A DNA stretch of 64,000 bases from Hirudinaria manillensis (GCA_034509925.1 CM067528.1:12606501-12670500), one strand, 5' to 3'; numbered from the stretch's first letter, positions 25,708 to 38,538 are shown. Notes: generated from the letters alone by a model not told the origin. Translations and numbers: made by a program.

Positions 25708-28700
25708 ATGGCTACTGAGGATAAATTTTTGACCATGATGACGATGTTCATGGAAGAAAATCGACGACGCGACGATGAACGTCGCGAAGAAGAGACTCGC
25801 CGTCGCGAGGAAGAAATTCGTCGTCGTGAGGAGGAAGAAATTCGCCGTCGCGATGAAGAAACACGCCGCCGTGAGAATGATCTCCGCCGAGACGAGGAAA
25901 ACCGTCGAAGGGAAGAGACATTGTTGCAATTGCTCCAGTCCCTGAAACCTCAGTGTAAAGAAGCCACAGAGACAGAAAGAAAATCAGATCTACTCCCGGA
26001 ACTCATGAGACAGATAACGCAGTTTAGTTATGATCCTGAGTCTGGGACACCCTTTTCCAAGTGGATGGGACGGTTTGAAGCAGTCCTAGGAAATCACGCA
26101 ATGCAGTTGTCAGATGCAGACAAGACAGGCGCACTCGTGTCGAAGCTGAATGAAGAGGCATACCACAGTTTTACAGATCACATCATGCCACTGTCTCCAA
26201 GTGATTTGTCCTACGAGCAAACGAAGGAAACTTTGGAAGACATTTTCGGTGACAAAGTTTCAGTTTTCAAGAGGAGATTCGACGCCATGCGATTGAGCAT
26301 CGGCACCATGACGTTCCGCAAACTGGGTATGATGATAAATAGAATGGTGACGCTGGCTCGGATCGACACTCTGACAGTGGAAAATTTCAAATGCCTGATC
26401 TACATAACTGCGTTAACTGGATCGAAGTATGCCGACATCAGAACTAGAATGCTGTCCAAGCTGGAGAAGCAGGAAGGATGCACTCTACAAGACATGGTAA
26501 ACGAGTGTGATAACATTGTCAGTCTGAGGAAAGACGCCGACATGGTAGACGGTACACAGGCTGTGAATGCAGTTCAAAGAGGCCACCAGAGGAAGAAGAC
26601 TCGACATATTTTCCCTAGCAAAGAAAATCCTCGAGAATCATCCAAGGGTGCCTGCTTCATCTGTGGATCCTTGTCACATTTCAAGAAGGATTGCCCTCAG
26701 AAGGACTGCCACAGGAAGGAATCGAAATTCAAGGGGCGAGTCAAGAAAATCAATACTGACCTCAGGACCAATCGCAGGTACGCTGAAGTTAGCTTCGGAG
26801 AAACCAAGGTCAGAATGCAGCTGGACTCTGGTGCAGACGTCACGATCATAAGCAGAGACGCATGGGAGCAGATAGGTTCGCCATCTCTGGAAGAAACGAC
26901 GACTGCACTGGGAGCTGCAAATGGAACGCCGATTGAGGTCCTGGGTCAATTTGATGTTAAATTCACCTGCGGAGGATTTTCAGGCCACGGTCGCTGCTAT
27001 GTGGCTGAAAACGTTGATCAACTGTTGGGCATCGAGTGGATGAATCAGCTGCCACCTCTACAGAAAGCCTTCAATGCCATCTGCTGCAAGATCGAGCAGA
27101 AGCCAGAAGAAGAAGGGAGACAACTTGCCAAGGGTTTGGCTGAACGGTTCCCAGACGTTTTCGAAGAGGAGTTGGGCAAGTGCAAGACTCGAGCACAGTT
27201 GATTGTGAGGCAGGGAGTTCGTCCGACCTTTTGCCGACAGAGGAAGATTCCGTTCGCTCGGGAGGAAGCAGTCAACACAGAGCTGGAGCGTCTAGTGCAA
27301 CAAGGAGTCTTGAAGAAAGTGGATTATAGCAATTGGGCTGCCCCGATTGTTGTAGTGGCCAAGAAGAACGGATCAGTCCGTATCTGTGCTGATTTCAAGA
27401 CAGGATTAAACGAAGCACTCGAGATGCACCGTCACCCTCTGCCGACACCCGACGAAATCTTCGCTCGTCTAAACCAAGGCGCATGGTTTACCCAGATCGA
27501 CTTCGCAGACGCATACTTGCAGATGGAAGTCGAAGATGACTCGAAGGAACTGGTGACGATAAATACACACAAGGGCCTGTTCCAGTACCAGCGGTTACCC
27601 TTCGGAGTCAAATGCGCACCTGGCATTTTCCAAGAAGCCATGGATCGAATGATCACAGGACTTAATGGCTGTGCGGCATATCTAGATGATGTCATCGTGA
27701 CAGGATCAACAATTCTAGAGCACAACAATAACGTCCAGGCTTTGTTTGAAAGAATTGCAGATTATGGTTTCCGCGTCAGAATGGAGAAGTGCTCCTTCGC
27801 AAAACCTGAAATCAACTTCTTGGGACACGTGGTTTCAAAAGATGGCCGTCGACCAGATCCCGAGAAAATACAAGCAATTGTCGGAATGCCAGCGCCTAAG
27901 GATCAAAAGCAGCTGAAATCGTTCTTAGGTATGATAAGTTACTACTCGTCTTTTGTGCCAGATATGCGTTCAATGAGAGGCCTCCTGGACGATCTGGAAA
28001 GAGAAGACAAATTCGTGTGGACTGCTGAACACCAGAGAGTTCTGGACAAGCTCAAGGTAGTGTTGCAGTCTGATCTGTTGTTGACGCACTTCGACCCTGC
28101 ACTGGACATCGTCGTTGCTGCGGACGCGTGTGACTATGGAGTGGGAGCTGTCATCTCTCATCGCTTCCCGAACGGCACGGAGAAGGCGATCGCACACGCC
28201 AGTAGATCTCTCACCAAGGCAGAGAAGAACTACGGACAGATCGAGAAAGAAGCTCTGGCCTTAGTATTTGCGGTAAGGAAATTTCATCGCTACATATACG
28301 GCAGAAGCTTTCTGTTGCTGACTGATCATAAGCCACTGTTGTCGATCTTCGGATCCAAGGTTGGTATATCAGCTCATTCAGCAAATCGGCTCCAACGATG
28401 GGAACTCGTCTTGCTTGCGTATGATTTTGTCATCGAGTATAGGCGATCCACTCACTTTGGTCAAGCCGATGCGCTGTCCCGTCTCATCGCTACGAAGAAG
28501 CTGCCAGAAGATGAAGACATCGTCATTGCGAAGATCGAAAGGGATGTCAAGGCAGTTCAGAGTGATGTCATCCGAAACTTGCCAGTCACAAAGGAGGATA
28601 TTCAGAGGATGACTGAGGAAGATTCCGAGCTAAAGTTGGTTGTTGAAAGTGTAAGAACGGGTAGATGGCCTAGTTTCCGGGCTGGATCGACTCTGCACGC

Positions 28701-29943
28701 CTTCCACAGCCGTTCTAAAGACTTGTCAGTCCATGAAGGTGCACTCTTCATGGGAACACGAGCCGTGATCCCATCAGCCCTGCAAGGCCGAATTTTGAAG
28801 ATGCTGCACGAGGGACATCCTGGGACAAGTAGAATGAAAATGCTAGCTCGACTGCACGTTTACTGGCAAGGAATCGACAGGGACATCGAAGACAGAGTAA
28901 GACTTTGCAGTTCATGTCAGTTGGCTGCAAAGATGCCTGTCAGGAACGAACTGACGCCATGGCCGAAACCGGATTGTGCCTGGGAAAGGGTCCATATTGA
29001 TTTTGCCGGCCCGATTGAAGGAGTGATGTTTTTAATCGTGGTGGACGCCTTCTCCAAGTGGCCTGAAGTTATTAAGATGACGACTTCAACATCCACTGCC
29101 ACAATCAGAGAACTGGGTAGGATTTTTGCGCAGCAGGGATACCCAAAAGTGATAGTTTTGGACAATGGGACACAGTTCACGGCCAAGGAGTTCCAAGAGT
29201 TCTGTCAGAGGAATGGAATGCAACACGTCAAATCACCGCCCTACCAACCTCACTGCAATGGACAAGCTGAGCGTTTTGTGGACACATTCAAGCGTACACT
29301 ACAAAAGCTGCAGGGGGAGGAGGTGATGGAGGATGCGCTCCAGAAATTCCTGCTGACTTACCGGACAACGCCATGCACGTCTTTGACGGATTTGAAGACG
29401 CCGGCAGAGAAACTCCTAGGGAGACTTTTGAGAACTCCCCTGAGTGACCTCCAACTCAAAAGCCCAGTAAAACATCTCCCAAGAGCGGATCAGGAGATGG
29501 AAGAAAGGAAACCTATCCACAGGCGAATGAGAGAGTTTGCCGAGGGAGACGCAGTCTTCGTAAGAGACTACAAGGATCCAAGTCACCCGAAGTGGATACA
29601 GGGATGGATCAGGCGCAGACAGGGACGTCAAGTCTATCTAGTGGAGGCAAGCGGCAAAATGCTCCATCGCCACGCGAACCAGCTCAGGAAGCGTGCGCAG
29701 GATGATTCACTGAAGGTGATGTGTGAGGCATTTGACTTGCCATTCCTGCCACTAAGTGGGACATCCCAGACAACCGCAGAAAACACACACACGCCGGAAC
29801 TACAGGAAATTCCAGAGTGCGAAGTGGAGCATGTCATTCCACCAGTGCAACCTCGGACACCAAATAAAAGATCCGCAAGGAACCGCCGACCTCCGAGAAG
29901 GCTGGAGATGGATCCCCAGAGGAAGAAATACCTAATCGTTTAG
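25708..29943 (+). CDS. Gag-Pol polyprotein of the Ty3/gypsy-type element
   Basis: A single frame of 1411 aa from the first ATG (25708), 15 bp past the LTR. The order is gag, protease, reverse transcriptase, RNase H, integrase, as in Ty3/gypsy (Metaviridae). An Arg/Glu-rich coiled-coil-like N-terminus (about 17-75) precedes gag. A CCHC zinc knuckle spans Cys316 to Cys329 (C-x2-C-x4-H-x4-C). The aspartic protease motif DSGAD starts at Asp373. The reverse transcriptase box YLDD is at 658-661. RNase H covers about 800-930. An HHCC-type zinc region lies at about 1033-1075. The integrase catalytic triad is D1098, D1152, E1188 with the standard 35-residue gap between the last two. No frameshift or internal stop is present and gag and pol are fused in one frame. 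No envelope gene follows. Confidence 0.95.
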   Translation: MATEDKFLTMMTMFMEENRRRDDERREEETRRREEEIRRREEEEIRRRDEETRRRENDLRRDEENRRREETLLQLLQSLKPQCKEATETERKSDLLPELMRQITQFSYDPESGTPFSKWMGRFEAVLGNHAMQLSDADKTGALVSKLNEEAYHSFTDHIMPLSPSDLSYEQTKETLEDIFGDKVSVFKRRFDAMRLSIGTMTFRKLGMMINRMVTLARIDTLTVENFKCLIYITALTGSKYADIRTRMLSKLEKQEGCTLQDMVNECDNIVSLRKDADMVDGTQAVNAVQRGHQRKKTRHIFPSKENPRESSKGACFICGSLSHFKKDCPQKDCHRKESKFKGRVKKINTDLRTNRRYAEVSFGETKVRMQLDSGADVTIISRDAWEQIGSPSLEETTTALGAANGTPIEVLGQFDVKFTCGGFSGHGRCYVAENVDQLLGIEWMNQLPPLQKAFNAICCKIEQKPEEEGRQLAKGLAERFPDVFEEELGKCKTRAQLIVRQGVRPTFCRQRKIPFAREEAVNTELERLVQQGVLKKVDYSNWAAPIVVVAKKNGSVRICADFKTGLNEALEMHRHPLPTPDEIFARLNQGAWFTQIDFADAYLQMEVEDDSKELVTINTHKGLFQYQRLPFGVKCAPGIFQEAMDRMITGLNGCAAYLDDVIVTGSTILEHNNNVQALFERIADYGFRVRMEKCSFAKPEINFLGHVVSKDGRRPDPEKIQAIVGMPAPKDQKQLKSFLGMISYYSSFVPDMRSMRGLLDDLEREDKFVWTAEHQRVLDKLKVVLQSDLLLTHFDPALDIVVAADACDYGVGAVISHRFPNGTEKAIAHASRSLTKAEKNYGQIEKEALALVFAVRKFHRYIYGRSFLLLTDHKPLLSIFGSKVGISAHSANRLQRWELVLLAYDFVIEYRRSTHFGQADALSRLIATKKLPEDEDIVIAKIERDVKAVQSDVIRNLPVTKEDIQRMTEEDSELKLVVESVRTGRWPSFRAGSTLHAFHSRSKDLSVHEGALFMGTRAVIPSALQGRILKMLHEGHPGTSRMKMLARLHVYWQGIDRDIEDRVRLCSSCQLAAKMPVRNELTPWPKPDCAWERVHIDFAGPIEGVMFLIVVDAFSKWPEVIKMTTSTSTATIRELGRIFAQQGYPKVIVLDNGTQFTAKEFQEFCQRNGMQHVKSPPYQPHCNGQAERFVDTFKRTLQKLQGEEVMEDALQKFLLTYRTTPCTSLTDLKTPAEKLLGRLLRTPLSDLQLKSPVKHLPRADQEMEERKPIHRRMREFAEGDAVFVRDYKDPSHPKWIQGWIRRRQGRQVYLVEASGKMLHRHANQLRKRAQDDSLKVMCEAFDLPFLPLSGTSQTTAENTHTPELQEIPECEVEHVIPPVQPRTPNKRSARNRRPPRRLEMDPQRKKYLIV

Positions 29944-29955
29944 GGGGGGGGGAGG
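29943..29955 (+). promoter_or_regulatory. Polypurine tract
   Basis: A run of G (with A) directly before the 3' LTR, the usual priming site for plus-strand DNA synthesis in LTR elements. It overlaps the end of the stop codon. Confidence 0.8.
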
Positions 29956-30130
29956 TGTTGTGGGATTATACGTATCTTTGGTTTTGTGCACCTCGTGCGA
30001 CGAGGCACGCTTGTTTTCCGTTTTAATTCCGCTCGTGTTCGTATCGTACTGTGTCGTGTTGTGTCGAGTTGTGTCGTATTGCGTTGATCCTAATAAACCG
30101 TGTTGATCTCGATATTCTGAAGTTATAACA
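29956..30130 (+). repeat. 3' LTR
   Basis: Identical to the 5' LTR over all 175 bp by direct comparison. Confidence 0.95.
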
Positions 30131-30209
30131 TTATGTAATCACATTTCATCGCTTACTTTTATCGAATGTTATATTTTTTTCAATTTTTATTTGTTATAAG
30201 AACATAATA

Positions 30210-30550
30210 TTATAAATGTAAATTTAAAAAGTTCATTAACAATACAATATGGGTTATCACTTCACAATACTGAACTGGAGGTGACTGGTTGCAATGATTT
30301 TTGTTACATTTACAAAGTATTCCTGATATTCCAAACTGCAGTCCTTTTTGGCAAGATTCTTCGTACACTTCATAAAAACTGCAGAATTTAGCTTCGACAT
30401 TTTTATCTGAAAGATATTATTTATACGATTTGCACACAGACATGTTTCATCTTATATTGATCCCATTTTAAATACTTTATCAACTTACTGAGCAAATGTC
30501 CTTCTATCTTCACGCAACTCTTGCCATCACAAATTTCAGGAACTGCATCT
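30210..30550 (-). pseudogene. Truncated Ly6-like gene (paralogue of 55379-55823)
   Basis: Exon 2 (30210-30406) is complete and open and ends in the same stop as the gene at 55379-55823. The 3' part of exon 1 (30489-30550) is also present with its GT donor. Similarity then stops abruptly inside exon 1 at about 30550, so the signal peptide and the first cysteines are missing. Beyond the break the DNA is unrelated. This is the right-hand edge of the duplicated unit that contains copy A. Confidence 0.85.
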
Positions 30551-31534
30551 ATCGAAAAGATGAGTGGAATTCACAATACCCTCAGCCAGATTTTAAGGTC
30601 ATAAATATATTTATTAGTCATTTATGTAGGTCAAAAAATCACTGGATTTAAAAACTAATTTGATCTCAAACCCAGTTTTTCTGAACGCGTATAATGTTTC
30701 TTGTCTCGTTTAAATCGATGCAATGCAACCACAACAATATTGTGAGAAATAGATCAGATTACTGACAACAGAATTATCAATATATTGATGGTATTTACAT
30801 CTAATGCAGACGTGATTCAATATTTCCTTAAATAACTTAATTTTATTCATTTATCTCCCTAATGTTTCACGTAATTTCAATTATGCAACATAGCTGCTAA
30901 GCTGAAAACACTCATAACACATAAGGAAAATATTTATGGAATTTAATGTTTATAAAAAGTATTGTTTCTTTTCAGCGAACAATGGGCTAACGATATTTCA
31001 AAATATTTTCGACTTTTGACGCAAGGTCAGTATTTTTATTAGCCACAGAGAGATCAATTGTTTCTGCAGCTTATCTTGTAATGAAGGTATCCTAAGGGTT
31101 GACTCTGATGACATGTTCAAGATGTTGATTCATTCTAGATAAACTGAATGTTATTAGGTTTAGGAAAACATTGAGTATCTGATTGCAACATTTGTTTAAT
31201 CTTAATTTGTTGACTTTTTACTAATTTTAACAAAATGTTTTGTATTTGTTTCTTTATTATTAGTATTTTGTAAAAATCAGCCAAGTAGATAATTTCGCCA
31301 CTTAGAAAATTCATCAGAGAAATATTTTTCATTTCTGAAACACGCCTGGTTACAACATAAAAAATAAATAACAATATCAAAATTAATTAATAACAACATC
31401 TTGCACCATCTGATAGCTTTTATACTTATTAATTAAAAACATTTCGTGATAACACTAAAATAACAGAATGCATCAAAATCGATTTAACGTCTCATCTCAA
31501 ACATTTATCTGAAACAATCAATAATTTATCGGTC
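30551..31534. other. Intergenic, no gene seen
   Basis: Unique AT-rich DNA between the duplication edge and the promoter of copy B. The last 100 bp resemble the upstream regions of A and C in part. A - strand frame at 31135-31380 has no supporting feature. Confidence 0.5.
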
Positions 31535-31543
31535 TTTAAATAG
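31535..31543 (+). promoter_or_regulatory. Weak TATA-like element of copy B
   Basis: TTTAAATAG occupies the position of TATAAA in copies A and C; flanking bases ('gaaacaatcaataattt' versus 'gaaacgatctataattt') align. The start codon is about 70 bp downstream. Departure from consensus suggests different expression. Confidence 0.45.
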
Positions 31544-31611
31544 CGGCTCGTACCAGAGTATTCTGTTCACAGTTCACAAGTTCGGATCTTGAATTTGAAG
31601 ACGTCTGAAAT

Positions 31612-34600
31612 ATGAACGGGAATTTGGTCAATATGAGAGGCTTCTTCTTCCTTGTTTTCATGTTTGAAGCATGTGATGGAGAAAGGTTAGATTATTGGAT
31701 ATTATGAATTTTCAACAACTAATAAACATATAAATACCTTTCCAAATGACTTTGTTTTGAAGCATATTTTTATAAATACTTAACAGAATTATTTTCTACT
31801 TATAGTAACCGGTATAAACCACTGTGATTGAAACGTATTTATGGCGATAGTGCAATTTAAACAATTAACCCATTTATTTAATTTTATTTTGCTTAATTTC
31901 CTCAATATTGTTACATTTCAGTAATTATACCTTGATTGCTCCAAAAACATTCCGGGCAAACACGTTGTATAAATTTTCTGTTACAACTTACGATGTTTCA
32001 AAACCTGACTACACTTTGAAAGCATGGATTGAAAGCACGATTGGAAACGTTCTGGTTGAAGCAAAGTTTGGCGTTAAACATCCAAGTGAGTTAATAATAT
32101 AATAAATTAATAAAAAAATTTTTTTTATTTTTAGAGTCTTCTCCAAAAAGAATGAAATGGCATGCATACTTTTAAAGTGCCTTATTTGAATAATTGAATT
32201 GCATTGTGGTTTAAACTCATTTTAATAATATCACGTTCAAATAACCAATAACTTTCCATTTTTATCAAAGAAATTTTGATTTAATCGTAATTTTACCTTT
32301 AACGAACCGTTAATTTCTTCTTCAGCTTTGACAAAATTGTGCACCCTTTCAGTAAGCTTTATCAAGGAAATATTCTCCATAACGTGAGAAAGTGTTAAAA
32401 TATTAATTTTTATTTAAGATTCCTTCACAAATCCCATTTGGAGAATTTAATTTTGTGGCTCAAGCCGTCGGAAATGTTAATTTTAACGTCACTCATGGCG
32501 TTGATGTGATTCTAAAAACTCATTCAATTTTCATTCAAACGGACAAATATCTTTACAAACCCGGACAAACAGGTTTAGTTGTTTAGTAACTTAAATTAAT
32601 ATTAAGACATTTTAAAAATAATTTCTTAATTTGATTTTTCCAGTACTGTTCAGAGTGGTTGTTATAAACCATGATTTGAAACCTCTTGCCCTTCCCATAA
32701 ATATAACGATATACGTAAGTTTCCTACATTCAAAACACCTCGAACAAAATAATATTATTATAATAATTTCGCAGGATCAGGCAAACAACAGAATACACCA
32801 GTTGTTCGATCAAAAAAATCGATCAGGTAAAAAAATGCAAAATCAGTGTGAATAATTGATTTTGAGTGATTCTTGAATTATTATTTGATGTTATTTTTGT
32901 TGTTGTCCTTATGTCATTATTACTATTATTATTACTGTTATTGTTATTGTTATTATTTCAGGAGTTGTAAACGGCCATCTCAAACTCTCTGACATTACAC
33001 CTTTAGGCCAATGGAAGATACAAGCTAGTACAGAGGTTTGTGAAAAGAGACATTAATTCATTAGTTAACGATCATAATATGAGTAGATCTGCTATAATAT
33101 CTTTAATTCACAATTTAAATGTTTTTATTCAGATGCCATTAATTATTCCAATTATTCCAATAAACTACAAGAAAGTATAGCTGAGATTTCAAATTTATTT
33201 TTTTAAAATTTAGAGCTCCAAAAAAGAAGTTTACATTCATGTAGCTGAATACGGTGAAATTCTTAAGTGTTACAAATTGTTGTTGGCACGTTTTATTTAA
33301 TAAATTTATTAACCGGCTTTTTCAGTTTTGCCAAAATTTGAAGTGAAAGTCATCCTTCCAAGTTATTTCTTCATAAATAGAAATAATCCTTCTCATCAAA
33401 AAGACTTACAAATAACAGTGACAGCCATGTGAGTATCGTTGAATCTCTTAGTCGTGGATTTGCAGAATTTTTTGCTGAAATATATATAAATCTAAGTATA
33501 TATACATTGAATAAAATTACAACATAATAAGTGCTGATTATATAATTAACATTTCAAATATCTTGCTTATAACATTAACTTCAGTTACACTTTTGGAAAA
33601 CCTCTGAAAGGATATGCAAACATTAGGGTACTTATAACACCTGATTGGTGGGGTCCAGAAGACAATTCTACTTTGCCTTACATTGAGAAGAAAATCGAGG
33701 TTTATATAAAAGAAATGTTGAGCAATACATAATTTGTTTAAATTATTTAGAGCTATCAATCAAATTTTTTACTAACTATATTAATTATAATTGGCAGGGG
33801 ACAAATTCTTGACTTATACATTATTAGTTTGAGTTATAATAACTTTTACTGCCATGACTTAATAGATTCAGGTTTTCTAGACAAATAAAAATAAATAACA
33901 ACCTGCAATTCTTTACATTAACTTTTGTTTATTTTAAAATATTTTGTATCGAATCTCTTTTCTTTTAGCTCAAGGATGGAAAAGCTGACATTTCAGTGAC
34001 CTTCGAACAACTCACTAGTTTGGACGCCAGTGAATCTTTTAGAAATTTCAACAGTTTGTTCGTCCAGGCGAATGTAACAGAGACAGCGACTGGTGTTATA
34101 CTCCAAGGAAACAACACTGTCCCAGTGAAATCACGAAGATACGAACTGGAATTTCTTAGCATATCATCTGATAACTTTAAGCCTGGCTTCGTTTATAGAG
34201 CTTATGTTAGACGTTTATTTTCATATTTGCTTTCTAATTTGTTATTATGTTTCAGTTTTAGTTAGAAACGTAACTAAAAGACAGGAATGGCAATAGTAAT
34301 ATTTTCTGATCGTAACCCATCTCGCACAACCAAAAGCGCACAAGCTATGTAAATTGAAAACGCCTCTGACTTTTTGAAAATAGCGATAAATAAGTGAAGT
34401 ACATTTAAAATTAATATGTGTGATTTCCTGTCAAATGTTCATATGATTGTACTTAATTAGCAATTTCATATATTTATGGATTTCGGATGTAAGGTGCTTG
34501 AACCATGAAATTAAACTAAAATATCACTGAAAATTCTAGGTTCAGTTGTCACAAGTGGATAAGTCTCCACCTTTGAGTTCTGACATTACTGCATCAGGTG

Positions 34601-37600
34601 GAGGAATGAAGACATTGGAAGTAGTGATACAGGCTGACAGTCCTGACGAATCAACTCCTTATAAGAAAGTCATTCAAGTTCCACTCACTTCTACCGGATA
34701 CGTTTCATTCGAAGTTGCTACTGAGTCTAAATGGAGAAACTTTAACTTGCAGGTAAGTCATTTTATTACTTATTTAACGAAGAAGAACCAATTTAATACT
34801 AACTTATAGAAAAAATTTTGCATCTATTTTTTTATTATAAAAAGCTAAAATCATATGATATGATATTATATTTTTAAAACTCGATACATGTTATAGATCT
34901 CTTTTGAGGATAGTGTGGCAAATGAAACCTTGACAACGAATAGATACTTAAGTGCTTTTGAGACCAGAGATAATAAGTATATTCAGCTTTCTTTGGCTGG
35001 CAAAACTAGTGACATCGAGGTATGTTTACAATATTCTAAATTTGTTTTTATTTTCTTAACATTTCCTATGTTGATAAAAACGATTTGGACATTTGCCAAT
35101 TGCCTACTCTATTTTGAACTCGGTCGTTAAGCATAATTCAACTTCATTTTGCATTACAACGTTCTTCGAAGAATTCATCCATATTCACCTTGTGCCAACC
35201 AAAAATCAGCAATTCATCAAATCAATAAAATCATTAAATGTTGAACAGTCAAATGCACATCTATCTCTCAAAGTGAAAACAAGCGAAAAGGTAAAAGAAA
35301 TTCAGTACCAGGTTAGAATTGTTCAAATTCTGTTTAAATTGGTGCGAGTCACTATTTAATCAATGTTGAAAAGAAAGAAGATTAAAGATTATATCTTTCC
35401 AACTGGTTATTTCAAGGTTCTTGGAAAAGGAGGAATTCTGAGAGTTGGATCCTATACACAGCATAAAGCAACCACAGATGCATCATTTTCTATTTTCTTT
35501 AGCCAAGATCTGGTAGTTGCAGCTGCACCAGAAGCCACAATAGTTGTCTCTTACGTCACATCCACTGGAGAGCTTGTGGCTGATAGTCTTGCTCTCTCAG
35601 TTACTGATTATTTTGTTAATAAAGTAAGTTATGCATCGCAAATATTTGTTAATTTATTTATTTGGTTATATCTAAATGTGAAAAGTTTTTGATAAAAAAA
35701 ACCCCCATGTTTTTGATCAGGTGTCCTTGTCATTCGATCCAAAATCCGTTTCACCAGGAGATGAAGTACTACTTAATGTCAGTTGTTCTGCTGGTTCTTA
35801 TGTGTCCTTGTTGGCAGTTGACCAAAGCGTTCTGCTGCTCAGTGCCGGAAATGACATCACTAAACAAATGGTTTGATTATAAATTATGGCGTGATACTTA
35901 TTTTATGCTCAGTTAACGTTTTTAACTTGATAAATGAATAAAGTTTCTTCTGCGAGGTTTCCTTGGTAAACACAAGGAAGAAAATTATGCAGAGCCGGTC
36001 CAAACTCTTGCTTCATAAGTTTCATATTCTTCATGCCCACCTCGACAGGTTTAAGGAAAATATGGGGTTGAGTCGGGACAGTTTCTGATGAGCAATGAGA
36101 AAACTTTCAAGATATATTGGATTTTGAATGTCGTTACTAAAGTACAAGAAAACATGATGGGAGATTACATTTGGGGACATATTCGTGAAAGTGACTTACT
36201 TTTAAAATCGTAAATCTAAAAAGCATTCACAACTTTACGTTTAATATGCGGACGCTCACAGTAATGTATTTGGTTTTTTAAGCCATTTTTCTACAGTATT
36301 TGGAGCTAAACAGCTGAATATGGTTATTCACTTTTACTAATATCAGACATTTCCATAGTATCAGACATTTCCTGGTATAAAAAAAAACAGACTTGCAAAT
36401 TAATAATATTTTGTTTAATGCTGTTGATGCGCATTTGATGCACAAGAACAAAAACTGTGCTTCCTGCTGTAATTGATAAATGTTCAATTGTAGAAACAGT
36501 CAAAGTGTTTAACTAAAATAATAACTGGGAAAATTGAGAAAATCATATTTTAATGACAGATTGGAGAAGATTTAGCAATCTATTCCTCAAAAGAAGGGCA
36601 TAGAGACTCAATGTTTTTTGACTTCGGACCAAGATGGATTGGAGGAAAGGAAACAGCTTCTTTACTCGAAGTAATAATTTTAAATAGCTCTAGTCAGTGT
36701 TTTTACATTATAATTAACTTGCTTAACCTAAAACGTTTCTAGAACGCTGGTTTATTTGTGGAAACAACCTATCACATTCACCCAGAACCTCTTTATGAAT
36801 GTAAGGATTTTAATTAATTGGGATAATGAACAATTTAGGAACAATTGCATTATTAACAGGTTTAACAACCAGTTTAATTTATTAATTTGTCTACTTTCTA
36901 AACTTATCATTTCAAATTTCGAACGCGGGGTCGAACTAGATTATGAAGAAATGCCTTCAGCTATGCCGGTGGAAAAAGATGCCTATGAATCATTTTCACA
37001 CGGTAGTGAAGCTGTATCTCCCAGAAAATCGTTCCCAGAAACATGGATTTGGAGCGACATCATAGCAGGGTTTTTGGTTTATTAACTTTACCCTGGGTTC
37101 AAATCTAGATGTAGTTGAACTTCGTTCATTAATTTTAAGGAATGAAAGTTCCTTGAAATTAAAATACGTTGTTCCTGACACGATAACATCATGGATTGCG
37201 ACAGCTTTTGCCACTCATGCCAAAACAGGTCTTGGAATCACAGATAGCTCCGCAAAGGTTGTGATTAGTTTCTAATTGCTGTAGTTGAAATAATAACAGG
37301 AAGGTACTTAAATGAATATATTTAATATGCTGAAATTGTGGGCTCAAACTTGTGTTTGTTGATTTTCAGAGTCTTGCCCATACATACAAAGCCTCATAAA
37401 TACATTTTCTTGAAGATTTACATAATCAATTATTCATCTGCGACATCTTTAAATAAATATTTGACTGTCATAGGCCAATTCAGCTGAATTTGATGATTTA
37501 ATCAATACATTTTAAACAATCCAGGTGACAGTGATAAAACCATTCTTCATATCACTGAACCTTCCATACTCAATCATCAGAGGTGAACAATTTGCTCTCC

Positions 37601-38538
37601 AAGTAACTGTGTTTAACTATTTTGGACAAGATCTGCAGGTAATTTAATTTAAGAAATTCTTCTTCATTAATAAGTAACTTTTATCCATTGTTAGTTGTTA
37701 ATTATCGAATATTAACAAAAACATCTTTTTTAATTAAATTAATATTAATCAAATGTATAAATTACCTATTTCGTATAAATATCTAACCATATAGCCCAGA
37801 CACGTTAATACTGTTAATTATTTGATTGCTTTTGCAATCTTTGGTCATCCATTCCCACCATCCATTATTTCACAAATTAATTATTCAACTCAGGTTAACG
37901 TAGCGTTACCAAAATCGAATTATTACAAAGTGAAGGAGTGTGTGGATGGAGCAGAAAGTGATGTTCAGGGTGAGGGAAAAACAAAGATCATCTTCGTTAG
38001 TTTCTTCACTTAGTTGTGGAATTTTTACGAAAACTCTACTTTTTAAAATATTACGTGACTTGTTTTAACCAGTATAAAATGTACTAATTGAACTGTTAAA
38101 CATAGGTCCAAAACAACGACATGGTGACTGCGTACTTCTGGATTGTTGCAACCTCTTTGGGTCAAGTTCCTATTGAAGTCAAAGCAGTTACTGCATTGGC
38201 TGCAGATTCTCTCATTGTTAACTTACTCGTTAAAGTAATTTTTAAATATTCTACAAATGTTTATTTTTTTTTAGACTGGTTTAAAAATATCAAAAATATT
38301 AAAATAAAAAAGAAAATATTGATTTTTTAGCCTGAGGGTCAGCAACAATCATACAGTTCATCGTCATTAATTAAACTTCCCCCTGGAAACACAACTGAAG
38401 TCAATTTTGTTGTAACATTGCCTCCTACCGATATTCTTGTGTCAGATTCTGTCATCATTGAAGCCACTGTGATTGGTTCGTATTTTCGCGCTAATATATT
38501 TTCTGCCGAAAACGCCATTCAAAATGTCTTATGATAAT

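Larger units (their letters stand above)
25513..30135 (+). mobile_element. Intact Ty3/gypsy-type LTR retrotransposon with target duplication
   Basis: The element proper is 25518-30130, 4613 bp, flanked by a TTATG direct repeat (25513-25517 and 30131-30135). It has two LTRs of 175 bp that read identical base for base, one uninterrupted gag-pol frame and a G-rich polypurine tract just before the 3' LTR. No env-like frame is present. The unoccupied site is preserved at 55300-55304 in the paralogous flank of copy C. Identical LTRs and an open frame point to a very recent insertion that may still be able to move. Confidence 0.96.

Noticed and set aside
25384-25929. Open frames spanning the 5' LTR on both strands
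   Set aside because: They read through the LTR and the antisense of gag; shadows of the retroelement.
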